Numbered from the stretch's first letter, positions 36,275 through 45,045 are shown. The stretch: 64,000 nucleotides of DNA from Eubacteriaceae bacterium (GCA_902362805.1 CABIXY010000010.1:1-64000); one strand, 5' to 3'. Translations and numbers: made by a program. The notes: a model not told the origin generated them from the sequence alone.

Positions 36275-37606
36275 TTATCTACCGTATATCACGTCCTGGC
36301 AAGTCCTGTAAACGTTCTCACACGGCGTAATTCCTAAAGCCTCGGCCTTGGTCAGGTTATCCCAAGTCTGCTTCGGCATTGTTGCATCGATGACCTTGGT
36401 CAGTTTTTCATAGCTTGCATTCTCGCCTTCCATGTATTCCTGCGCTCCGCAGATGACGCCAGCGGTGTTGTGCCACCACTCTGTCTGGAAGAGGATGTCT
36501 CTGTCAGCCAGCAGCTTGGCTATACGGATTTCTTCTTCCTGGCTTGAAGCGCGCAACTGGTTGTTGGCCGATCCCCAGATCATCTTACATCTCAGCTTTG
36601 GAATGTTGTCGTCGTAGAGGATGCCGCCGATGGCGCAAGGGCTGACAATATCCACATCCATATATAAAGCCTCATCCAGGGATACGATTTCTATGTCTTT
36701 GCCAGGATTTTCGTTTATAAATTTCTGTGCAGTTTCCTGATTCAAGTCCGCTATGTAAAGCTTGACGTTTTCCTGCAGCAGATATTCTCCCAAATACCAG
36801 CCCACGGCGCCGAGACCGATCAAAGTGATGGTCTTTCCGTCCAGGCTGTCGGTTCCTTCCTTGAATCTGACGGCCTGCTTCATGGTCACATAGACCCCAT
36901 AAGCTGTCGGTTTTCCCGTCTCGCCCAGAGGAGAGTTTGGTCCGCTGGTGTAATTCATAGAGAAATTGGCATTTTCTACGTCAGCCATCTCCGTCGGGAA
37001 GTTCATATCCGGACCCGTCATGGTTCTGCAGTTGTCGATGGCAAAACCGAGGAACCCCATAACCTCCATATTGTCCAGATCCAGTTCCTCCATCTGTACC
37101 GTCGTTTTACAGCCTCCAAACGCCAGGTTACCGGCCACGTTCTTGAAGCTCATGCCTCTTCCCAGATTCAGTCCATCGATGATGACTTCTTTTTCGTCTT
37201 CGTTTACATCATGACGTCTGATGCCGCCTGCCAAAGTGGCGTGCAGCCGGTTGTTGACACCCAGCTTGCGGCTGTGCTGGTGGCACATGAACCGGATATT
37301 ATACTTGTCGTTATAATAGCACTCGATTCCAAAGTGTCTGCCCTGTCTGATCAAGTCGAGAATTTCATCCAGGTAATCCTCCAGGTCGTATTTCTTGTAC
37401 AGTGCTCTCACCTGTTTTGTGTTCAGGTAGACCACGTCTTCTGTCAAAATGCTTTCCACGTAGAATTCTTTGTTGTACTTGCTGAAATCCAGATCCTGCT
37501 CCCACTGCTTCATGGCTTCCATCCAGAACTGATCTTTCTTCCAGTCATATCTGATCTTTAATGTGGTAAGGCCCTCCGCCTTCATCGGTGTGCATAAACT
37601 TCTCAT
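36275..37606 (-). CDS. Glu/Leu/Phe/Val dehydrogenase family enzyme (paralogue 2)
   Basis: 443 aa from the second ATG (37606), better spaced from AGGAGG. Same architecture as the enzyme at 27.0 kb: an 85-residue N-terminal extension, GMSFKN and AFGGCKTTV lysines, TGPD, GLGAVG, WGSANNQL, HNTAGVICGAQE. The two align without large gaps and most residues agree. Upstream of and co-transcribed with an NSS transporter, pointing to NAD-linked deamination of an imported amino acid. Different operon partners suggest different substrates for the two paralogues. Confidence 0.84.
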   Translation of the reverse strand: MRSLCTPMKAEGLTTLKIRYDWKKDQFWMEAMKQWEQDLDFSKYNKEFYVESILTEDVVYLNTKQVRALYKKYDLEDYLDEILDLIRQGRHFGIECYYNDKYNIRFMCHQHSRKLGVNNRLHATLAGGIRRHDVNEDEKEVIIDGLNLGRGMSFKNVAGNLAFGGCKTTVQMEELDLDNMEVMGFLGFAIDNCRTMTGPDMNFPTEMADVENANFSMNYTSGPNSPLGETGKPTAYGVYVTMKQAVRFKEGTDSLDGKTITLIGLGAVGWYLGEYLLQENVKLYIADLNQETAQKFINENPGKDIEIVSLDEALYMDVDIVSPCAIGGILYDDNIPKLRCKMIWGSANNQLRASSQEEEIRIAKLLADRDILFQTEWWHNTAGVICGAQEYMEGENASYEKLTKVIDATMPKQTWDNLTKAEALGITPCENVYRTCQDVIYGR

Positions 37607-37635
37607 CATATTCCTCCTCAGTTTTTCTTATAAAC

Positions 37636-37698
37636 ATATGCATCGTGCACTATGCATATTTTCTAGTTTTATTGTACTCCTCTAAAATGTTTTGTCAA
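37636..37698 (-). promoter_or_regulatory. Promoter and 24-bp palindromic operator of the dehydrogenase-NSS operon
   Basis: Minus-strand -35 TTGACA (plus 37693-37698), -10 TACAAT (plus 37671-37676), 16-bp spacer. Immediately downstream, 37636-37659 is a palindrome with one mismatch, arms ATATGCATCGTG and CACTATGCATAT, centred on GTGCAC. Confidence 0.65.
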
Positions 37699-37753
37699 GG
37701 GGAAATTTTCAAAATTCTTAGAAATTATCGTCACGTCCGGCGTACTCCCCATT

Positions 37754-37950
37754 CTGCGTAACACGACAGCTAGACGTACCGGGACCGTTACGCAGATTCA
37801 GTTAAAAACTGCAAAAAGTTAAGAAACAGACCCCGAACCTCTTCTCGCTGCGTAACTGGCAAGCGTGGCTCGCCAAGCGGTTACGCGGATTCAGCTTAAA
37901 ACCTGAAAAAGTCTATCTGGCAGGCCAATAATACACCTAAAATGCGTAAC
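37754..37950. repeat. 94-bp-period tandem hairpin repeats
   Basis: TGCGTAAC starts at 37755, 37849 and 37943, exactly 94 bp apart. In the first two units CTGCGTAAC or GCGTAAC pairs with GTTACGC(A/G)G further on, then GATTCAG(T/C)TTAAAA and an A-rich tract follow. The third unit keeps only the first arm. This fills most of the gene-free 37699-37980 stretch between the dehydrogenase promoter and the NSS copy-2 terminator. No ORF or spacer structure. Confidence 0.7.
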
Positions 37951-37980
37951 CCTCAAACAAGGGAGGGCAGCAAACATGAC

Positions 37981-38030
37981 AAAAAGCCGCCATGCTGCTG
38001 ATTCGGCGATCAACAGCATGGCGGCTTTTT
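37981..38030 (-). terminator. Strong bidirectional terminator
   Basis: Perfect 17-bp stem AAAAAGCCGCCATGCTG / CAGCATGGCGGCTTTTT with a 16-nt loop, directly past the stop of the second NSS gene. Confidence 0.92.
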
Positions 38031-38055
38031 AGAAGACTTATAATGAAATTAGAAT

Positions 38056-39366
38056 TTACTGTAAGAAATTTCCCACTAGAATGATAACAATGGCAATCGG
38101 GCAGAGATATTTTACTGAGACCTTGAGCCAGATGCGCAGTGCTTTCTTTTCCACGTGAATCGCGTCGAGGAAGTTATCCGCGCCCCAAATCCAGGCTACA
38201 AAGATGTCAATTAAAAGTCCGCTGATGACTAACAAGTAATTACCCGTGATGATATCCACTGTGTCCAGGAATCCCGGAATTAAAATGGAGCAGCTGCCGA
38301 TGACCACGGCAAAGGCCATAACCAAAGCGACGGCCTTTTTTCTGCTGATGTGGAAAAGATCCATGAAGACAGCAGCAATGGCTTCACCGATACCGATTGC
38401 AGAAGACAAGGCTGCGAAGTAAAAACCAACATAGAACAGTGTTCCGATAATTCTGCCCCCAGTGATATAGTTGAACACATTAGGCAGCGTGATCATGGTT
38501 AAGCCCGTGCCCGCGCCTGGTTCCAGACCAAAGGCAAATACCATCGGAAAGATCATCATGCCCGCCGCCAGACCAGCCGCTACGATAGAGCCGCTGACAA
38601 TCGTAGCCTGCTTCAGAATATTGGCCTTTTTATCTTTGATGTAACTGCCGAAAATCATAGACCCCAGCATAGCCAGGCCCAAGGCGAAAAATGCCTGGCC
38701 GGTAGCAGCTGTTACCGCGTCAAAGGAAAAAGACGAGAGATCTGGTTTGAACATATACGCAAGCCCTTTTGACGATCCCTCCACATTGAGCCCGATGACG
38801 ATACAGACAACCATGATAACGGCCAATGCGGGAAGCAGAAACTTGTTGACTTTTTCTACGCCTTTCTGCACTCCTCCGCTGACGATAATGGCGATTAACG
38901 CCCAGTTAATAATTGCGAATATAAACATGGTTTTCGGATCGCCGGACAGAGCCTCAAAAGACTGCGCGATGCCTTCTGCATCTAACCCCGCAAAAAATCC
39001 CGTAGCTGTTCTCCATATATAGGCCAGAACCCATACGTAAATCGGCACTGTGTAGCAGAAAATCAACAGTGCCACGACGATATGCAGGTAGCTGGCAGTA
39101 TACCATTTGCTGCCAGGCTTTAGAGTCTTGTACGCTCCAATGGCTGTTTTCTGCGAAACATATCCCATCGAGATTTCTGCAGTTAACAAAGGGATACCGA
39201 CGAGGACAATGACCAGCACATATGTAAGGATAAACAACGCACCCCCATTGGTTCCACAGACATAAGGGAAACGCCAAAGGCTGCCTACGCCGACGGCAAA
39301 ACCGATTACCGTGAGCAGGAACCCGAAGAGCGAACTGAATCCCTCATTTTGTTTTTTCTCAGACAT
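38056..39366 (-). CDS. Neurotransmitter:sodium symporter (NSS) family transporter, copy 2
   Basis: 436 aa, about 11 helices. It starts MSEKKQNEGFSSLFGFLLTV and carries the same helix-1 core GFAVGVGSLWRFPYVCGTNG as copy 1. Differences are scattered conservative changes; both reading frames are intact. Monocistronic, divergent from the GntR gene at 39551. A recent duplication kept under separate regulation suggests a different condition or a slightly different amino-acid specificity. Confidence 0.9.
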   Translation of the reverse strand: MSEKKQNEGFSSLFGFLLTVIGFAVGVGSLWRFPYVCGTNGGALFILTYVLVIVLVGIPLLTAEISMGYVSQKTAIGAYKTLKPGSKWYTASYLHIVVALLIFCYTVPIYVWVLAYIWRTATGFFAGLDAEGIAQSFEALSGDPKTMFIFAIINWALIAIIVSGGVQKGVEKVNKFLLPALAVIMVVCIVIGLNVEGSSKGLAYMFKPDLSSFSFDAVTAATGQAFFALGLAMLGSMIFGSYIKDKKANILKQATIVSGSIVAAGLAAGMMIFPMVFAFGLEPGAGTGLTMITLPNVFNYITGGRIIGTLFYVGFYFAALSSAIGIGEAIAAVFMDLFHISRKKAVALVMAFAVVIGSCSILIPGFLDTVDIITGNYLLVISGLLIDIFVAWIWGADNFLDAIHVEKKALRIWLKVSVKYLCPIAIVIILVGNFLQ

Positions 39367-39394
39367 GATAACATCCTCCTATTTTGCTTGCGCA

Positions 39395-39532
39395 AAGTAT
39401 GCCCACAATAGTATGCATACTTTAAATTGTTATTATCATTTTACACTCTGTGCGAAATTTGTCAAGCTGTTTTCACAATTGTTTGACATTTCTTTCTGAT
39501 TGTATTAAAATATGTACTGTGCACACTATTTA
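39395..39532. promoter_or_regulatory. Divergent promoters and operators between NSS copy 2 and GntR paralogue 3
   Basis: Leftward: -35 TTGACA (plus 39460-39465), -10 TAAAAT (plus 39438-39443), then arms AAAGTATGC (39395-39403) and GCATACTTT (39416-39424), containing the palindrome AGTATGCATACT (39410-39421). Rightward: -35 TTGACA (39483-39488), -10 TAAAAT (39506-39511), then ACTGTGCACACT at the likely start site. Both operons therefore have a palindrome just downstream of the promoter. Confidence 0.62.
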
Positions 39533-39550
39533 TCAAAGGAGAACGAACCC

Positions 39551-40180
39551 ATGTTACAGTTAAACAAGGTCAGCATGAGGACGCAGGTCTATGAAATAAT
39601 AAAACAAAAGATTCTGTCTCAAGAATACGATTGGGGAGATCAGATCAGAATTCTGCCCCTCTGCAAGGAACTGGGCGTCAGCAATACGCCGGTGAGAGAA
39701 GCGCTTTCTCTCTTAGAAATGGAAGGCCTGGTGACCTCTTCCCTCAATTCCAGAGTAAAGGTCGTCGAAATGACCGAGAGCCTCAACAACGAAATGAATC
39801 AGATCTTTCTTGTTCTCATATCAGGCTCCTATCAGCTCTGCGTGGTCAAAAATATAACCAGTAAACTGCGCATCATGTTAGAAAAAGCTTTGGAGAAACA
39901 GCAAAAGAGCCTGGATAAAGATATCGCAACTTCCATCCATGCCGCCCTGGCTTTTGATCGCTGTTTTGTCGACGTCATCGGCAATGAAAAGCTATCCAGA
40001 GCCTTTGAGGAGCAATACACCCTGCTCTTTCTTCTTGCGCGGTACAACTATCAGAAAGCCGCTCTGAACCGAGAAGACAACATCAAAGAACACGTACAGA
40101 TCCTCGACGCCATCAGAGCCTGCGAGCACGAACTGGTTCACCAGCTGCTGATTCAGCATTTCGATAAACATGTGGACTAA
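39551..40180 (+). CDS. GntR-family regulator (FadR-like, paralogue 3)
   Basis: 209 aa from ATG 39551 with AAAGGAG upstream. Winged helix MRTQVYEIIKQKILSQEYDW, LCKELGVSNTPVREALSLLE, EMEGLVTSSLNSRVKV; short helical C-terminal domain. Closest to paralogue 2. Divergent from NSS copy 2, with a GTGCAC palindrome over its own start site, so probably autoregulated and controlling the transporter. Confidence 0.86.
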   Translation: MLQLNKVSMRTQVYEIIKQKILSQEYDWGDQIRILPLCKELGVSNTPVREALSLLEMEGLVTSSLNSRVKVVEMTESLNNEMNQIFLVLISGSYQLCVVKNITSKLRIMLEKALEKQQKSLDKDIATSIHAALAFDRCFVDVIGNEKLSRAFEEQYTLLFLLARYNYQKAALNREDNIKEHVQILDAIRACEHELVHQLLIQHFDKHVD

Positions 40181-40185
40181 ATAAA

Positions 40186-40241
40186 GAATTTAAAAGACGC
40201 CGGGGAAAGCAAACCTGCCTTCCCCGGCGTCTTTTAAATTC
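40186..40241. terminator. Long bidirectional terminator
   Basis: GAATTTAAAAGACGCCGG continues into a near-perfect stem with CCGGCGTCTTTTAAATTC; between GntR paralogue 3 and the convergent transglycosylase. Confidence 0.92.
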
Positions 40242-40276
40242 TATTTACATGCTAGTGCCGTAAATATAAGCCTTAA

Positions 40277-40924
40277 TTAAATATAGTTATTTCTCTCAAG
40301 ATACTTTCTGATCTGTACTCTGGTGTTCAACAGCTTCTTGGCAATCTTTGTAGAATAGTTCCCTGACTTTACCGTTCCTGAACCGTAAGCATACGCAGAA
40401 AGCGCTTTGGTATAAGTATTGAATTCGTTTTTCATGGCTCTTAGATATCTGGCTCCCACTTCAATACTCACCTGTGCCTTGTATAGGCTGGAAGGCTTAT
40501 AACCGTACTGTCTCGCCAATGCATCGCTGGTCTGCATCAGTCCCTTGTATCCATAAGGACTCCTCGCGTTAGTATAGAATGTGCTTTCGTTCTGAGCAAT
40601 AGCCATTAAGACTTTAGCGTCCAAATTGTACTTCTTTCCCTTTGAGATAAAATAACCTGCCATATTCAATGATTTCGTTTTACTTACATTGGGGTTGATT
40701 TTTCTAATGTAAGCAGCCAATCCCTTTTTATACTTAGAATTTGTTTTTGTAGATGAGCTCTGAACTTTGACTGTAGTATCCGTCGCTGGTTCCGCATTCT
40801 CTGTCGTCGCTGTAGCTTTAGCTTCTGTTGTTTCAATTTGATTCGTGTCTGTAGCATAAATGGAAATTGATGAGCAAGCGATGATGGTAATCGTTAAAAG
40901 CGCTGTAACTAGCTTTTTCGCCAT
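40277..40924 (-). CDS. Secreted lytic transglycosylase (SLT domain), copy 1
   Basis: 215 aa. Signal peptide (MAKKLVTALLTITIIACSSI, cleavage near YAT), a low-complexity Thr/Ala/Glu linker (about 25-70), and a C-terminal goose-lysozyme-like SLT domain with catalytic Glu in MAIAQNESTFYTNA, then GYKGLMQTSDALARQYGY and SYAYGSGTVKSGNYS-like core. Cleaves peptidoglycan glycan strands outside the membrane. AGGAG ribosome site. Paralogue next door at 41.2-42.0 kb. Confidence 0.87.
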   Translation of the reverse strand: MAKKLVTALLTITIIACSSISIYATDTNQIETTEAKATATTENAEPATDTTVKVQSSSTKTNSKYKKGLAAYIRKINPNVSKTKSLNMAGYFISKGKKYNLDAKVLMAIAQNESTFYTNARSPYGYKGLMQTSDALARQYGYKPSSLYKAQVSIEVGARYLRAMKNEFNTYTKALSAYAYGSGTVKSGNYSTKIAKKLLNTRVQIRKYLERNNYI

Positions 40925-41169
40925 TTCTTTCTTCTCCTCTTTTTCTCTATATTTTTATTGTGCGGCAGGGATTTCTTTCCTGCTGCTTTATTTATTATAA
41001 ACAATGTGCAAGGCTTTTTCTTAAGAAATTCTTATATTTCACAGGCTTTTCACAAAGGTTTTCGGTTCTTTGGTGATGCAGCCCATATTTTTCTTTTATT
41101 ACTTGTTGTTTATCTACAAATGAATACAATTTCCAGCGGTAATTCTTAAGATTTCTTAAGAATTACAAA

Positions 41170-41212
41170 AAGCAGTCAGCGGCCGGGAAACTCCCCGGCC
41201 GCTGACTGCTTT
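41170..41212 (-). terminator. Terminator of transglycosylase copy 2
   Basis: AAGCAGTCAGCGGCCGGG / CCCGGCCGCTGACTGCTT near-perfect stem with short loop, T tract on both strands. Confidence 0.92.
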
Positions 41213-41246
41213 CTATTAAATGCTCTCAAATTAGTCTAATGATTTT

Positions 41247-41957
41247 TTATTCAACATATCCGTTCTCTTCAAGGTAGTCTTCCATGGCGGCAGTCCTTGC
41301 CATAGCAAGCTCTGCGTAACCGGTAGAATAGTTTCCCGAGTGAACGGAACCTGAACCCTGATTGTATGCGGTAAGTGCGAGACTGACGTCTCCAAACTCA
41401 TCCAGCTTCATGCTGATATACCTCGCACCAACCTTGATGCTCACGGCAGGATTAAATAATTCCTGCGGATCATACCCAGCATTTCTTGCCAGTCCGTCTC
41501 CAGTCTGCATGAGACCCTTAAAGTCTTCACAGCTGACTGCATCGCTGTAATAACAGCTTTCGTTCTGAGCGATTGCCATGACAATCTTCTCATCAACTCC
41601 ATATTTTTCAGCATATTTTACAAAACTCTCTGCCATATCCATCGACTCCTGCTTGCCGACATTGCGGTTCACATGGCGGATGTACGAGGACAGGCCTTCT
41701 AAATATTCTTTGTCTTCTAATTTACTTCTGACGGCAGTAGCTTTTACTGCCATGGCAGTTTCCAGTTTTTCTGGTTCTGTCTTTGTGCGGCTTTCTTTTT
41801 CCTCTTTTACGCTATTCGCGTCCTCCTCATTGACTTTCATCAACGGGGTCTTTGGAATAAAAAAATCTCCTTGTGTCTGTTCTGTAGCATAAATAGAAAT
41901 CGATGAGAACGTTACCATGGTGATCAAGAGCCACACAACAAATAGCTTCTTTGCCAT
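41247..41957 (-). CDS. Secreted lytic transglycosylase (SLT domain), copy 2
   Basis: 236 aa from ATG 41957 (MAKKLFVVWLLITMVTFSSI), which has GAGGAG upstream; a GTG 13 codons earlier has none. Signal peptide, charged linker rich in Lys/Glu (about 35-80), then the SLT domain with catalytic Glu in MAIAQNESCYYSDA, FKGLMQTGDGLARNAGYD and LTAYNQGSGSVHSGNYSTGY. Same layout as copy 1, so tandem duplication is likely. Acts on cell-wall peptidoglycan. Confidence 0.87.
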   Translation of the reverse strand: MAKKLFVVWLLITMVTFSSISIYATEQTQGDFFIPKTPLMKVNEEDANSVKEEKESRTKTEPEKLETAMAVKATAVRSKLEDKEYLEGLSSYIRHVNRNVGKQESMDMAESFVKYAEKYGVDEKIVMAIAQNESCYYSDAVSCEDFKGLMQTGDGLARNAGYDPQELFNPAVSIKVGARYISMKLDEFGDVSLALTAYNQGSGSVHSGNYSTGYAELAMARTAAMEDYLEENGYVE

Positions 41958-42248
41958 ATTCTTGTTTCTCCTCTTTTTCTGTTTTAAATTTGTCACTTGT
42001 TTTAAGCGACTCTACTATTATAAGCATCCTAATTGTCGAATACACCCGAAGCCAATAGTTTTCACATTTATTTCACACGGCGTCGCACAAAATTGTGTTT
42101 CATTAATAAATTTTATCATTGTTTATTGTTTCGTTAACACTATTATGTGCAATTTATTTTACTTCTTGCTAAAAAAAAGGTTTTACAATATACTATAGTT
42201 ATTGAAGTTTGTCGTACGATTATTGAATAAATTAGGAGGACCAATCAT

Positions 42249-43124
42249 ATGAAATTTTTAATTGTCGATGCGTTTACAGAGACAGCTTTCGGCGGAAATC
42301 CTGCCGGAGTAGTCGTTCTGTCAGAGAGTGCCGATTTTCCATCCGACGAGGTCATGGTAAAAACCGCCGCAGAACTCCGCTACTCTGAGACCGCATTTAT
42401 CAAAAAACTAGCTGAAAACGAATTTAAAATCAGATATTTTACGCCTGCAGCAGAAGTGGACCTCTGCGGTCATGCAACCATCGGTTCCTTCTGCGCTTTG
42501 ATGCATATGGGGATTGTCAGCGAAAATTGCCACTGCATCAACCACACCCTTGCAGGTGATCTGAACATTAACATAAAAGACGGTTTTGTCATGATGGATA
42601 TGGCTTCTCCAGTGGAAATAGCCACAATCGAAGACGAAGCCGCAATCAGAGAGCTTTACGACGTCATGGGTGCCGCTTACAATCCAACAAACATCGAACT
42701 CTTGCCAAAGCTGATTTCCACTGGACTGCCCGACATCATGATGCCTTTGGCTTCGCAAGCTGATCTGAACGCCATGGAGCCCGATATGAAGGCTCTGTCA
42801 GACCTATCAGCACGCTACAAGGTTACAGGTGTTCACGCCTTCACTCTGGATGCTGAAGACGGTGTGACGGCTCATACGAGAAACTTTGCGCCACTGTATG
42901 ACATCGACGAAGAAGCGGCAACAGGCACTTCCAACGGCGCGCTTACTTACTACTTCTATCTCAACAATATCGTACAGGCCAAAGACCACTGCAAGATCAT
43001 CCAGGGTGAGAAAATGGAACGTCCATCTATCATCTTGACGGAAATCAATGCCGAAGGAGAAGACTGCCTGATCAAAGTCGGCGGCAGCGCTGTAATTCTA
43101 GCTGAAGGCGAAATCAACATTTAA
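42249..43124 (+). CDS. PhzF-family isomerase/epimerase-like protein
   Basis: 291 aa. N-terminal FLIVDAFTETAFGGNPAGVV with the catalytic-Glu region LRYSETAFIKK, and later CGHATIGSFCALMHMG and DEEAATGTSNGALTYYFYL, all typical of the PhzF/YddE diaminopimelate-epimerase-like fold. Members catalyse isomerisations in secondary metabolism, but most are uncharacterised. Good TAGGAGGA ribosome site; single gene followed by a terminator. Confidence 0.87.
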   Translation: MKFLIVDAFTETAFGGNPAGVVVLSESADFPSDEVMVKTAAELRYSETAFIKKLAENEFKIRYFTPAAEVDLCGHATIGSFCALMHMGIVSENCHCINHTLAGDLNINIKDGFVMMDMASPVEIATIEDEAAIRELYDVMGAAYNPTNIELLPKLISTGLPDIMMPLASQADLNAMEPDMKALSDLSARYKVTGVHAFTLDAEDGVTAHTRNFAPLYDIDEEAATGTSNGALTYYFYLNNIVQAKDHCKIIQGEKMERPSIILTEINAEGEDCLIKVGGSAVILAEGEINI

Positions 43125-43159
43125 CATAAGCCTCTACGGCTCCATCCCTCACTTCAACA

Positions 43160-43193
43160 AAAAACTGCGAACCATTTTCGGTCCGCAGTTTTT
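43160..43193. terminator. Bidirectional terminator
   Basis: AAAAACTGCG / CGCAGTTTTT arms with further ACC/GGT pairing, between convergent phzF-like and protease genes. Confidence 0.85.
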
Positions 43194-43206
43194 ATAATAT
43201 ATGTTC

Positions 43207-45045
43207 TTATTTCACCACAATCTTGCATTTCGCAGTCAAACCATTTTCAGTCTTTGCAGTAATCGTTGTAATTCCCTTTTTCTTTGCCGTCACCTTTCCA
43301 TTGCTGGATACCGTGGCGACAGATTTCTTAGATGAGGTATAAGTCACCTTTCGGCCATAAGTTCCGCTCTTTGACAGCGTCGTCTTCAGCTTGTAAGTTT
43401 TCCCTTGTTTGACGGTTTTTTTGATGTAATTCAGCTTGATACTTTTCACAGCATCGGCTGTGCATTCCACCTGATACAGCACGTCGTTTCCAGAGGAATC
43501 CACAGCATAAATCGAATAAACCGACGGTACTGCCATGGTCTTAGAACCGGTATTGTCTTCGTCCAGATTCACGTCATAGCCCTTGCCGCCTCTGAAGTAG
43601 GCCAGCGTCTTATCGCCCCTTACATATCTTACCTCTGGTGTTTCCCCGCTGTCATCGGTAGCCGTAATGACTAACTTCTGCTTATAAGAGCCTTCGATGT
43701 CCACCACGGAAGCCGTAACTACAGGTGCCGTCTCATCTGGTTTGAAGGCATCTGAATCATAGGCGGACAGAGGTTCGTAAGCGTTAAGATAACCGCTGGT
43801 CTCCGTTCTCCCCCGCAGGTTCTGCGAATAAGTGGTGTGTTCAATAATCAGCTGACGCATCTGCGCCGCGCTGATTCCATTATAATAGGAATGCAGTAAA
43901 GCTGCGACCCCGCTCACATAAGGCGTGGCCATAGACGTACCACTCATGTTTCTATATTTGTCTCCCGGCACGGTGCTGTAGATTTCTGTTCCCGGCGCCG
44001 CCAGTTCTACATACCTGCTGCTGTAATTAGAGAGCCGATTCAGCGTTCCGTTGGATTTCATATTGGCTACACAGATAACGTTGTCCAAGTCATAGCTGCC
44101 AGGATAGACACGCATGTTATCCAGATTCCTCCCATCGTTACCTGCGGCGCAGACGAAGAGCATTTTAGATTTTGCGATAGCAGTGTAGAGGGCCGTATCA
44201 TTGCCATAAGAACCCATACTCAGATTGCAGATATCTGCACCGTTGTTTTCCGCATACTTGATGGCACGAATCAGGTTAAAAGAAGAACCCTCGCCGTCGT
44301 TTCCAGCCAGCACCTTTAGATTCATCAGCTGAACCTTGTCAGTGATGGAGGCGATGCCCGTGATGCCGATGTTGTTGTTGCTGACCGCACCGATGATGCC
44401 CGCACAATGGGTGCCGTGTTCATATTCACTGCTCGTAGGCCGCATTGTCACGGATGAACTGGAAGAAAAATCGTAACCGTATGTATCGTCCACATATCCG
44501 TTTCCGTCGTCATCCTTGCCGTTGCCGGGAATTTCATCCTTGTTAATCCACACGTTATCCACCAGGTCATTATGTGTAAAGTCAAAACCCGTGTCGATGA
44601 CTGCCACAACAGTCTTTTTCAGCATCGGTTTTTTAGACTCGATAAAATTCTGCGCCTCTTCAAATCCGATATCCACGCCGCCAGCCGTATTGAGTAGTCC
44701 CCACTGCAGATCGTAGTAAGGATCGTTGACGCTGGTAGTCTCGTATACATAGTTGGGTTGGACAGTCAGGTCAGGAAATTGATCGGTCAACATCTGCCGT
44801 GCTTTATCCAAATTGGCCGCACTGTCCAATTTGATTAAGGCTGTATGGCTGTCCGCAAGAATGACGTCGACGATATGTCCCTCTTCCTTTACGGCCGATA
44901 AATCTCCACTGGACGTGATGATATATTCTTTTTTGATGGTCTCCGGCTGTTCGTCGCCATATGCCGTCACCGGTATTGAAACGGCCATCAGCGTCACAAT
45001 GGTGATCATCAAAATCACTCTTTTAAAATTTGTTAATCTTTGCAT
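43207..45045 (-). CDS. Secreted subtilisin-like S8 protease with C-terminal Ig-like domain
   Basis: 612 aa. Signal peptide (cleavage near TAYG, residue 30), I9-like propeptide (about 38-105), and a peptidase S8 domain with catalytic Asp151 (VIDTGFDF), His210 (EHGTHCAG), Asn303 (AAGNDG) and Ser371 (SGTSMATP). The C-terminus is a Big_2-type Ig-like domain (about 535-612: KGITTITAKTENGLTAKCKI) that may bind the cell surface. Extracellular degradative protease. All triad residues are present. RBS GGGGGA before ATG 45045. Downstream of the MATE gene in the same direction, 15 bp apart. Confidence 0.92.
   Translation of the reverse strand: MQRLTNFKRVILMITIVTLMAVSIPVTAYGDEQPETIKKEYIITSSGDLSAVKEEGHIVDVILADSHTALIKLDSAANLDKARQMLTDQFPDLTVQPNYVYETTSVNDPYYDLQWGLLNTAGGVDIGFEEAQNFIESKKPMLKKTVVAVIDTGFDFTHNDLVDNVWINKDEIPGNGKDDDGNGYVDDTYGYDFSSSSSVTMRPTSSEYEHGTHCAGIIGAVSNNNIGITGIASITDKVQLMNLKVLAGNDGEGSSFNLIRAIKYAENNGADICNLSMGSYGNDTALYTAIAKSKMLFVCAAGNDGRNLDNMRVYPGSYDLDNVICVANMKSNGTLNRLSNYSSRYVELAAPGTEIYSTVPGDKYRNMSGTSMATPYVSGVAALLHSYYNGISAAQMRQLIIEHTTYSQNLRGRTETSGYLNAYEPLSAYDSDAFKPDETAPVVTASVVDIEGSYKQKLVITATDDSGETPEVRYVRGDKTLAYFRGGKGYDVNLDEDNTGSKTMAVPSVYSIYAVDSSGNDVLYQVECTADAVKSIKLNYIKKTVKQGKTYKLKTTLSKSGTYGRKVTYTSSKKSVATVSSNGKVTAKKKGITTITAKTENGLTAKCKIVVK

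Noticed and set aside
37754..37950. CRISPR or attachment-site array
   Set aside because: Only three irregular units, non-identical loops, no cas or integrase genes nearby.
40277..41957. The two transglycosylases as phage lysis genes
   Set aside because: Both have signal peptides and single-gene terminators, and no holin or phage genes are near; a cell-wall remodelling role is simpler.
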